Part shown: in pieces, positions 1 to 6,430 of the stretch
Layout: every line of letters begins with the position of its first letter
How positions within the stretch are numbered: position 1 is the first letter of the stretch
NCBI GenBank assembly: GCA_025999315.1
Contig: BNXD01000017.1
Location: 1 to 29,949, forward strand
Origin: Bacteroidia bacterium
GTDB taxonomy: Bacteria > Bacteroidota > Bacteroidia > Bacteroidales > Rikenellaceae
Reading direction: 5' to 3'
DNA: 29,949 nt
The notes under the pieces: generated by a model
The model's input: the letters and a program-made list of their open reading frames with translations, nothing else
What the model was told of the DNA's origin: nothing
Databases searched by the model: none
Made by a program: the position numbers and the translations under genes

Positions 1-1
1 G

Positions 2-121
2 CGTGAGAAGCTGCAGCGACGGGGCGATCAGGTGGCTCCGGCGGAGAGGATCATCGAGCAGGAGATCGAGCGGCTGGCGGCATGGCATGACAACTATACA
101 AGGCGCACGTTGTGCGTATAA
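2..121 (+). CDS. 3' end of a gene cut by the window edge, probably glutamyl-tRNA reductase
   Basis: The frame is open from the left edge to TAA at 119-121 and encodes 39 residues. They include an amphipathic run, AERIIEQEIERLAAWH, which resembles the helix of glutamyl-tRNA reductase just before its dimerisation domain (pattern A..II..E...F..W; E. coli HemA has a comparable EAETIVAQETSEFMAWL). Glutamyl-tRNA reductase makes glutamate-1-semialdehyde, the substrate of HemL encoded at 597, so the context fits. A typical family member continues about 100 residues beyond this helix, but here the frame stops 10 residues after the Trp-His and a repeat mosaic begins. The protein may therefore be a short form or truncated. 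The identification rests on a short motif plus context, and another helical protein cannot be excluded. Confidence 0.5.
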   Translation, partial: REKLQRRGDQVAPAERIIEQEIERLAAWHDNYTRRTLCV

Positions 122-164
122 AACGGTCGATAAAACAGATGCCATAAACTTTAAGGACCTGTTG

Positions 165-238
165 CAGTTTTGCCTGCCAAAACTGCCGACTCCCTCGCAC
201 GGCAGCGGCTTTGCCGCTGGGGGGCGGGCGGGGAGTCG
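165..238. repeat. Triple-hairpin repeat module, copy 1
   Basis: The module has a first perfect stem CAGTTTTG/CAAAACTG (165-172 with 178-185). Next to it is a second stem CGACTCCC/GGGAGTCG (187-194 with 231-238) that encloses a third, CAGCGGC/GCCGCTG with a TTT loop (203-209 with 213-219). The same arrangement recurs at 13329-13405 with base changes confined mostly to loops. Its function is unknown. Confidence 0.7.
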
Positions 239-490
239 AAAAACAGTTTATCGATTGCGTGGCCATAGTCTGCGAGCAACCTTAAGCTCCCGCTGCGAGC
301 GTCGAGAAGCACCTCGGCAGAGTTTTCGAGCTGGGCTCGACGGCATTCGGCTTGGCATTTGGCGGCCCGCAGACGGCGGGGGGATGTGGGACGAAGCCGC
401 AGGCGAGGAGTGCAGCCCTCCGCGTGGGGCGGCTGCGGGCTGCCGACTTTGCTTCGCAAAGCCGAAAAACAGGCAATGCTTTACATAGAG

Positions 491-549
491 CTTAAGTTTG
501 TCCGTTGTCAAAGGTCTCTTGAGACTGCTGTGCGCGGGACAGTCCTTTT
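491..549 (+). repeat. Repeat module carrying a TAAGTTTG box, copy 1
   Basis: This block starts CTTAAGTTTGTCCGTTGTCA and continues through a GTCT..TGAG segment to GCGCGGG and CCTTTTATAAAA. It is repeated in the same orientation at 13433-13490 and inverted at 26491-26548. The internal TAAGTTTG (493-500) matches the Bacteroidota -7 consensus TAnnTTTG and lies about 97 bases before the hemL start. It could serve as the hemL promoter, but its presence in a repeat weakens that reading. Confidence 0.55.
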
Positions 550-596
550 ATAAAAAACGGCATTTAAATACACAACAGATCAAAAGATACCCGGTC

Positions 597-1868
597 ATGA
601 TAAGGACAGCATCGCAAAGAGCCTACAGTGAGGCGTTGAGGTATATTCCGGGCGGGGTCGACAGTCCGGTCAGAGCGCTTAGGGCGGTGGGGGAGACCCC
701 GCTGTTCATCAGACGGGCCCAAGGGAGCGTTTTGACCGACATCGACAACAACCGCCTGACAGACTACTGTCTCTCGTGGGGAGTGTTCCTGCTCGGCCAC
801 GGCGAGCGGCATGTTCGTCGGGCCGTGCGTCGCGCGGTGAGGGCGGGGACGAGCTATGGCATCCCCTGCGAGGGGGAGACCCATCTGGCACGGGCGATCA
901 ACGGCCACTTTCCGTCGATGGAGCGGGTGCGTCTGGTCAACTCGGGCACCGAGGCGGTGATGAGCGCCATAAGGCTGGCGCGTGGATTCACCGGCAGGGA
1001 CCTTGTGGTGAAGTTTGCCGGGTGCTATCACGGCCATGTCGACCACATGCTGGTGGCGGCCGGTTCGGGGGTGGCGACCCTGCCCATGGCTTCGTCGAAG
1101 GGGGTGCCCGAGGATTTTGTGCGACATACGGCGTGCCTGCCTTTCAACGATCCGGATGCCGTGCGCCGCTTTTTCGAGCAACGGGGCGAGCAGGTGGCCG
1201 CGGTGATCGTCGAGCCCGTACCGGCCAATATGGGGGTGGTGCGGCCGCGGGAGGGGTTTCTGGAGCTGCTGCGGCAGGTTACCGCCCAGAGCGGCGCGCT
1301 GCTCGTTTTCGACGAGGTGATCACCGGCCTGCGCCTCTCGGCGGGCGGGGCGCAGCAGCTGTTCGGGGTAACGCCCGATCTGACGACCCTCGGCAAGATC
1401 ATCGGCGGGGGGTTCCCGGCGGCGGCCTTCGGCGGCAGGGCCGATATTATGGCGATGCTGGCTCCTGACGGGCCTGTCTATCAGGCGGGTACCCTGTCGG
1501 GCAATCCGGTGGCCATGGCGGCGGGGTTGGCGACCATCCGAAGGCTCGAGGCGCCGGGGTTTTACGACGACCTGCAGCGCAGGTGCGACCGTTTTTATGC
1601 CCGGGTGAGGGAGGCGATCGAGGGGCGCGACATCACCCTGAGCAGCGCCGGGCCGATGTTCACCCTCTTTTTCGGTTGCGGCCGGGCTGCCTCGTTCGAC
1701 GATGTGCTCGGGGCCGACACCGAGCGTTTTGCCCGCTATTTCAGGCGTATGCTCGAGCGGGGCATCTATGTGTCGCCCTCGCAGACGGAGGCGTCGTTCA
1801 TCTGTTCGGCCCATACCGACAGCCAGCTCGATGCCTTTGTGGATGCTCTGCGGCAAAGTATTTTGTAG
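597..1868 (+). CDS. hemL: Glutamate-1-semialdehyde 2,1-aminomutase
   Basis: This PLP enzyme converts glutamate-1-semialdehyde to 5-aminolevulinate, the C5-pathway precursor of heme and siroheme, in the cytoplasm. The 423-residue product matches the usual family length. Visible signatures are the N-terminal PGGVDSPVRA, NSGTEAVMSAIRLAR, CYHGHVDHMLV, VIVEPVPANMGV, FDEVITGLR and TLGKIIGGGFP, whose Lys267 is the PLP-binding lysine (Lys265 in E. coli). I chose ATG 597 because the protein then begins MIRTASQRAYSEALRYIPGG like the family; the upstream frame extension is repeat DNA. It lies between a probable hemA end and a siroheme-dependent reductase, so it probably supplies that enzyme's cofactor. 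Confidence 0.96.
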   Translation: MIRTASQRAYSEALRYIPGGVDSPVRALRAVGETPLFIRRAQGSVLTDIDNNRLTDYCLSWGVFLLGHGERHVRRAVRRAVRAGTSYGIPCEGETHLARAINGHFPSMERVRLVNSGTEAVMSAIRLARGFTGRDLVVKFAGCYHGHVDHMLVAAGSGVATLPMASSKGVPEDFVRHTACLPFNDPDAVRRFFEQRGEQVAAVIVEPVPANMGVVRPREGFLELLRQVTAQSGALLVFDEVITGLRLSAGGAQQLFGVTPDLTTLGKIIGGGFPAAAFGGRADIMAMLAPDGPVYQAGTLSGNPVAMAAGLATIRRLEAPGFYDDLQRRCDRFYARVREAIEGRDITLSSAGPMFTLFFGCGRAASFDDVLGADTERFARYFRRMLERGIYVSPSQTEASFICSAHTDSQLDAFVDALRQSIL

Positions 1869-1939
1869 CGTTGGTCCGAATTTTGCCGCTATTTGCGAAA
1901 TGACATAAACGTGGTATTCCATTTGCGACCGCGGAATAG

Positions 1940-1947
1940 TATCTTTG
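1940..1947 (+). promoter_or_regulatory. Bacteroidota -7 box before the siroheme reductase
   Basis: TATCTTTG matches TAnnTTTG. It lies 72 bases after the hemL stop and 33 bases before the reductase ATG at 1981. A TTTG at 1922-1925 sits upstream, but its spacing is shorter than the usual -33 element. The reductase may therefore have its own promoter and not depend on hemL readthrough. Confidence 0.55.
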
Positions 1948-1980
1948 TTCCCTGATAAAAATAAATGAAAACAGTCGACC

Positions 1981-4326
1981 ATGTATACACTGCCCGAGAC
2001 ACTCAGCGAAGATATTAAGGAGCTTGCCGCGGCGAGCGGAAGTTTTGCGCGGGGCGAGCTGGAGCCCGCGGCGTTCAAGATCAGGCGCGTCCCGATGGGC
2101 ATTTACGAACAGCGCCGGGATGGCAGCTATATGGTCCGCATACGCACCACGGGCGGCATCATCACCCCCTCTCAACTGCTGGGCATCATCGAGATTGCCC
2201 GCAGCAACGGTTCGGACCTGCTGCATATCACCACCCGCCAGGAGATCCAGATACAGAACATAGCCCTGCCGGCCATTGAGCGCATACTCGAAGAGTTGCA
2301 GCGTCTCGGCCTCAGCTCGAAGGGAGGAGGGGGCAACACCGTGCGCAATATCATGCTCTCGCCCGACAGTGGCATCGCCCACGGTGAGGCGTTCGATCCT
2401 ACGCCGCACCTTGTCGCTCTGACATCGAAACTGATCGCCGAAAAGGATTCGTTCACCCTGCCGCGCAAGTTGAAGATCGCCCTGGCCTCGTCGGACGAAC
2501 AGACCGACTATGCCGGGGTCAACGACATCGGGCTGGTGGCGCGGGTGCGCGACGGAGAGCGTGGTTTTCGTCTGCTGCTGGGAGGATCGGTGGCCACCAC
2601 GCCGACGGTGGGGTGGGAGGCGTCGGAGTTCGTCCCCGAGGAGGATATTTTTGCCGCGGTGGAGGCGGTCAAACAGCTATTTTCGCAACACGGCAACCGT
2701 CGTAACCGCCACAAAGCCCGCCTGAGACACATATTCTATACGCTGGGCGAGCAGCGGACGCTCGAGCTGTTCGACGACTATTATCGCCAGGCGCTGCTGT
2801 CGACCCCAAAGTACGTCCACCGCGAGCCGGAGGGGGAGAGCATCCCCGAGTATCGCAGCAACGACATCGGTTTCGGCCCCGGATTCATCGCCTGGGAGCG
2901 GGACTACACCGCCCCGCAGCGTCAACCGGGGCTGCGCAGCGTCCGCATACCGGTGCTGAGCGGCAACATACCCCTGAACAACGACATCGCCGTGGAGCGG
3001 CTGACCCGTTTGTTGCGTCTTGTGGCGCAGTTGGGCGAGGATACCGTAAGGTTCACCCCACGACAGGACATCCTGCTGAGAAACATACACGTACCGGCCC
3101 TGCCGGCGTTGCACGACCTGATCAGGGAGTGGTCGCCCGAGGTCAGCGAGCCGCTGCTGGCCAACAACATCGTCTCGTGCACCGGGGCCGACACCTGCCG
3201 TCTGGGCATCTGTTTGTCCAAGGGGCTCGCGGCAGCCCTGAGGCGCAAGCTGATCCGTCTGCCCGAGACCAAAGAGTTGTCGGGGCTGCGTCTGCACATC
3301 TCGGGGTGCCCCAACTCGTGCGGCCAGCAGGTGTGGGCCGACCTCGGTTTCTCGGGCAAAGCGGGCCGGAGCGAGCGTCTCTACCCCGCCTATCGCATCC
3401 ACGCCGGGGCCAGACGCGGCGCCGCGCCGCAACTGGCCCGCTCGCTGGGCGAGATCGCGGCCAGGGATGTGCCGGAGTTCACGGCTCGCGTACTGTCCGA
3501 TTATCACACCAAAAAAGAGCGTTACCCCCTGTTTGCCGACTATGTCGACGCCGAGGGGGGCCAGTTGATCGAGCGGCTGGTGGGCGAATATGCCGAGGTG
3601 CCGCCGTTCGACGAGGACAAGAACTACTACTATGACTGGGGCGCCGACGATCTGTTCACCATCGCCGGGCGTGGGGTGGCCGAGTGCTCGGCCGGGTTGT
3701 TCGACATGATCGACATCGACCGCGCGGCTATAGCCCGGATCGACGAAGAGTTGTCCAAGGAGCTCGACCCCACCCGTTTGCGCGAGCTGTACTACCAGCA
3801 GCTGTTCTCGGCCGCCCGCATGTTGCTCGTTACGCGCGGGGCCGAGCCCAAGAACGACCGCGAGACGTTCACCCTCTTCGAGGAGCTGTTCATCGATGCA
3901 GGGCTGGTCAGCGACTCGTTCCGCGAACTGGTGCGGCTGGGCGCCGGAGGGCGCGATTACCCCTTCGGTCGTCACCGCGAGCAGATCGCAGCCTTGGCCC
4001 GCACCGTGGGCGCCCTCTACGATACGATGGACGACTCGCTGCAGTTCAAGGCGATGAGCACGGTGGAGGCCCCAAAGCCGCAGCGCACCGATACGCCGGT
4101 GGTCGAGAAACGCTTCAAGGATCTGCGCGGGACCGCCTGCCCGATGAACTTCGTCCAGGCCAAGATCGTACTTTCGCAGATGAAGTCGGACGAGGTGCTT
4201 GAGATACTGCTCGACGACGGTCAGCCGATCGCCAACGTACCGAACTCGATAAGAAATGAAGGCCATCAGGTGATCGAGGAGGTCAAGGTCGACGACCATT
4301 GGCGCGTAACGATCAAAAAACGGTAG
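1981..4326 (+). CDS. Siroheme nitrite/sulfite reductase fused to a helical (HEPN-like) and a TusA domain
   Basis: This 781-residue cytoplasmic protein has several parts. Residues about 30-390 hold two ferredoxin-like half-domains and the first siroheme-binding domain of the NirA/CysI family. The siroheme-4Fe-4S ligands follow: Cys400 and Cys406 (CTGADTC) and Cys443 and Cys447 (CPNSC). Residues about 590-690 are predicted helical, with paired Glu/Arg-rich segments like a HEPN bundle. The C-terminus is a TusA sulfur-carrier domain (RFKDLRGTACPMNF) with catalytic-type Cys720. The core reduces sulfite or nitrite by six electrons; the TusA domain could accept or pass a persulfide, which favours a sulfur substrate. 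It follows hemL by 112 bases. The substrate cannot be decided from sequence. The HEPN label is tentative. Confidence 0.9.
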   Translation: MYTLPETLSEDIKELAAASGSFARGELEPAAFKIRRVPMGIYEQRRDGSYMVRIRTTGGIITPSQLLGIIEIARSNGSDLLHITTRQEIQIQNIALPAIERILEELQRLGLSSKGGGGNTVRNIMLSPDSGIAHGEAFDPTPHLVALTSKLIAEKDSFTLPRKLKIALASSDEQTDYAGVNDIGLVARVRDGERGFRLLLGGSVATTPTVGWEASEFVPEEDIFAAVEAVKQLFSQHGNRRNRHKARLRHIFYTLGEQRTLELFDDYYRQALLSTPKYVHREPEGESIPEYRSNDIGFGPGFIAWERDYTAPQRQPGLRSVRIPVLSGNIPLNNDIAVERLTRLLRLVAQLGEDTVRFTPRQDILLRNIHVPALPALHDLIREWSPEVSEPLLANNIVSCTGADTCRLGICLSKGLAAALRRKLIRLPETKELSGLRLHISGCPNSCGQQVWADLGFSGKAGRSERLYPAYRIHAGARRGAAPQLARSLGEIAARDVPEFTARVLSDYHTKKERYPLFADYVDAEGGQLIERLVGEYAEVPPFDEDKNYYYDWGADDLFTIAGRGVAECSAGLFDMIDIDRAAIARIDEELSKELDPTRLRELYYQQLFSAARMLLVTRGAEPKNDRETFTLFEELFIDAGLVSDSFRELVRLGAGGRDYPFGRHREQIAALARTVGALYDTMDDSLQFKAMSTVEAPKPQRTDTPVVEKRFKDLRGTACPMNFVQAKIVLSQMKSDEVLEILLDDGQPIANVPNSIRNEGHQVIEEVKVDDHWRVTIKKR

Positions 4327-4352
4327 CTCCCCGAATCTATGATATGGTTTCT

Positions 4353-4380
4353 GCGTCCCGCTTCAACAGAGGCGGGACGC
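4353..4380 (+). terminator. Hairpin after the siroheme reductase
   Basis: A perfect 9-bp GC stem, GCGTCCCGC (4353-4361) with GCGGGACGC (4372-4380), has a 10-base loop and is followed by TCTGCTTTT. The U tract is weak. It lies 27 bases past the reductase stop and probably ends that transcript. Confidence 0.6.
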
Positions 4381-4427
4381 TCTGCTTTTGACCTTTGCCG
4401 GGGATCGTCGAGCCGGAGTGTAAAAAA

Positions 4428-4454
4428 CCGGGACGGCCCCAAAGGCCGTCCCGG
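4428..4454 (-). terminator. Intrinsic terminator for the minus-strand lipoprotein transcript
   Basis: A perfect 11-bp stem CCGGGACGGCC (4428-4438) pairs with GGCCGTCCCGG (4444-4454) around a 5-base loop. On the minus strand it is followed by six T residues (AAAAAA at 4422-4427 on the plus strand). This is the classical form for the minus-strand gene ending at 4573. Confidence 0.8.
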
Positions 4455-4517
4455 AACTCCCCAGGGATCAGGTAAAGATGTCAAACAAAAGGGAGGGGAG
4501 GTTTTTGTCATGACAGG

Positions 4518-4561
4518 GTTGCAGGCAGGCGTCTCGCTTTTTTGGGGGGCCTGCCTGCAAC
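4518..4561. terminator. Long hairpin between converging genes
   Basis: A perfect 13-bp stem GTTGCAGGCAGGC (4518-4530) pairs with GCCTGCCTGCAAC (4549-4561) around an 18-base loop. It lies just past the stop of the lipoprotein gene. It has no clear T tract on either side and may be a transcript-end stabiliser that works with the terminator at 4428. Confidence 0.6.
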
Positions 4562-4572
4562 TGCTTTCAGCT

Positions 4573-6168
4573 CTAATAAGGCGTGTTCTGGGGGTTGAAA
4601 TTGGTCCAGCCGGCCATCCAGTTGTCGGCGGCGGCGTCGCTCTTGAATGCGCCCATATAACCGTTGCCTTTGGCGTCGAACCCGGCAGGTACGGTCAGCG
4701 ACGCTTTCACCAGCGGGCTGCCTGCCTTGGGGCCGTAGTTCTGGCCGGGGTTGACCGACATGTCGGCATTGACGCTCACCGGGTTGTTGAGCTGCATGGC
4801 GGCCAGAGAGAGAACGCCGCAATCGTTGGTCAGAGCCAAACCGTGCGAAACGGACGTTGTGCCGGAGGTGCCGGTGAATTTGGCGGCGCCGTAGTCCCAC
4901 GTGCCGCTCCAATCCTTGAACGCCTTGTTGGCGTCGGCGCCGAGGATGGACAGGGCGCCTGTGGCGGTGTTGTTGTAGGCGGCCTCGGCGGCGTTGTCGG
5001 TGTAACCGGCAAAGACCACGTTGCTGATGGTGTGGTTGGTTGTGGCGAAGGCTTCGGTGCCGGCCACCTTGTCATCCTCGACGATCAGACCTATGGGGTA
5101 GCCCGTTACGACCGAGTTGGCCACCGACAGGTGCGAGTTGCGACGGATCTGCATCCCGGACTGGAACTGTCCCACGCGCGAGCCGTTGTTGGGATAAAGA
5201 CTTCCGGCGTTGATGTAGTGGTTGAAGTCGGTGCCGGTGGCCGCGTCGTTGACAAAAGCGGGGTCCTGACCGATGGGGCCTACCAGCGTAACGTTGCAGA
5301 ACGAAGCGGTGGTGTAGGGGGCGGTGAGGCTGGCGCTGGCGTTGTTGTCCGACTCGAAGCCGTTGCTCAGCGACTGGTCGGCGATCTTGGGATGGCGCAC
5401 GCCCAGCAGGAACTGCAGCTTGCCGCTGAAGCCGTTGTCGGTGTCGAAATCGTCGTCCCAGCCGTGGTAGGCCACCAAATAGGAGCAATTGACCGCCCCG
5501 CCGAACCACTCGAAGCTGTCGTCGTTGGAGTACGACACCTGGATGTGGTCGATCTTGGTGCCGCTGCCCACCGAACCCAGCGTCAGACCGTTGATCTCCT
5601 GGTCGGTGTTGAAGGGGAAGCCTGCAAACTCGATGCGTACGTACTGCAACTCGCCCGAGGAGTCGCCGTCGTCGCTGCCGCCGTGAACGGTGCGGGGGCC
5701 GCCCTCGATCTGCATGGTGCCCTGGTTGTTGCGGGCCTTGCCGCAGATGATTATGCCGCCCCAATCGCCGGGTTTGCGGGCGCCGGCGGGTTGGTCGGAG
5801 GTGAAGACGACGGGATGCTCGGGGGTGCCTGTGGCGTGAATCCTGCCGCCCTGCTCGACGATCAGGCTCGAGCCTTTGATGTCGTTGGATTTGAGACCTT
5901 TGATGACGGTGCCGGCGGGGATGGTGATGCTCGCTCCGTCGGCGATGTAGACCCATCCGCGCAGGATGTAGGTCTTCGAGGCGTCGAGGGTGTAGTTGCC
6001 TGCGGGAACGGCGAAATCCTGCGAACCGTCGCCCAGATAGTAGACGCCGCTCTCGACATGGACCAGATCGTTGATCTTGCCGTCGACAACAGGACTGTTG
6101 TCGTCCTTCGTTTTGCAACCGGAAAGAACCACGAGGGCGGTTGCAAACAAAACTGCACAATTTTTCAT
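4573..6168 (-). CDS. Surface lipoprotein with a right-handed beta-helix-like fold, partner of the TonB receptor
   Basis: The 531-residue product begins MKNCAVLFATALVVLSGCKT, a lipoprotein signal peptide with lipobox LSGC, so it is membrane-anchored, probably in the outer membrane. The rest has repeated short beta segments of the right-handed beta-helix type (WVYIADGASITIPAGTVIKG, then GSSLIVEQGGRIHATGTPEHPVVF) and acidic motifs SYSNDDSFEWFGG and WDDDFDTDNGFSG, which could bind a cation or ligand. Proteins of this family are commonly encoded beside TonB receptors in Bacteroidota. Here the receptor gene lies just upstream on the same strand, with 262 bases between. No SusD homologue is present. 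The ligand is unknown. Two hairpins end the transcript. Confidence 0.8.
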   Translation of the reverse strand: MKNCAVLFATALVVLSGCKTKDDNSPVVDGKINDLVHVESGVYYLGDGSQDFAVPAGNYTLDASKTYILRGWVYIADGASITIPAGTVIKGLKSNDIKGSSLIVEQGGRIHATGTPEHPVVFTSDQPAGARKPGDWGGIIICGKARNNQGTMQIEGGPRTVHGGSDDGDSSGELQYVRIEFAGFPFNTDQEINGLTLGSVGSGTKIDHIQVSYSNDDSFEWFGGAVNCSYLVAYHGWDDDFDTDNGFSGKLQFLLGVRHPKIADQSLSNGFESDNNASASLTAPYTTASFCNVTLVGPIGQDPAFVNDAATGTDFNHYINAGSLYPNNGSRVGQFQSGMQIRRNSHLSVANSVVTGYPIGLIVEDDKVAGTEAFATTNHTISNVVFAGYTDNAAEAAYNNTATGALSILGADANKAFKDWSGTWDYGAAKFTGTSGTTSVSHGLALTNDCGVLSLAAMQLNNPVSVNADMSVNPGQNYGPKAGSPLVKASLTVPAGFDAKGNGYMGAFKSDAAADNWMAGWTNFNPQNTPY

Positions 6169-6430
6169 AATTGATTTGATATTAAGATGGTTGGTTTTGA
6201 GTCAATTAAAAGGTCGGTTAAAATAATCATCTCGAACGAAGAGTTGGTGCGGTCAAGGCGGCCCGCAGACGGCGGTGGGCTGCCCGAGCGTAAGCGAGGT
6301 ATTTTGCAGCCCTCCGCGGTGGGCGGCTGCGGGCTGCCGGCCTCTCCGAGGCCGAACGACATGTGGCCGGAATATGCTTTACTTAACGCTTTCACCCCAA
6401 CATTTAAATTCATAACAGGCAGCAATTTGA
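6169..6430. repeat. Repeat mosaic (copy B) between receptor and lipoprotein genes
   Basis: This gene-free spacer holds one GC-rich repeat block at 6257-6340. It starts with the same 19 bases as the module at 361 (GGCGGCCCGCAGACGGCGG) and ends with TGCAGCCCTCCGC then GGCGGCTGCGGGCTGCC. The two halves can pair imperfectly. The block lies inside what looks like a two-gene transcript, so it could affect expression of the lipoprotein relative to the receptor. No promoter box for the lipoprotein gene is clear. Confidence 0.65.

Larger units (their letters stand above)
122..596. repeat. Gene-free mosaic of repeat modules (copy A)
   Basis: There is no credible gene in this 475-base stretch; open frames here run through hairpins and have no protein-like character. 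It holds several modules found again at 6.2, 13.1-13.5 and 26-26.8 kb: a triple-hairpin module at 165-238, a hairpin at 317-340 after the conserved CACCTCGGC, a GC-rich block beginning GGCGGCCCGCAGACGGCGG at 361 and closing near 445, and a block at 491-549 starting CTTAAGTTTGTCCG. The order of modules differs from that at 13 kb, so this is a mosaic and not a simple dispersed repeat. Confidence 0.75.

Noticed and set aside
122..596. CRISPR array or tandem-repeat array
   Set aside because: The repeats are dispersed modules of unequal length without regular spacers, and no cas gene is present.
564..2102. A 512-codon open frame on the minus strand opposite hemL
   Set aside because: It is antisense to the clear hemL frame and has Arg/His/Pro-rich composition without motifs. 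GC-rich coding DNA commonly leaves such open antisense frames.
2677..4299. A 540-codon open frame antisense to the siroheme reductase
   Set aside because: The sense frame carries all cluster ligands and the TusA motif; the antisense product has no recognisable domain.
4339..6174. A 611-codon plus-strand frame opposite the beta-helix lipoprotein
   Set aside because: It is Val/Gly-rich and starts inside two terminators, and the minus-strand frame has a signal peptide and family motifs.
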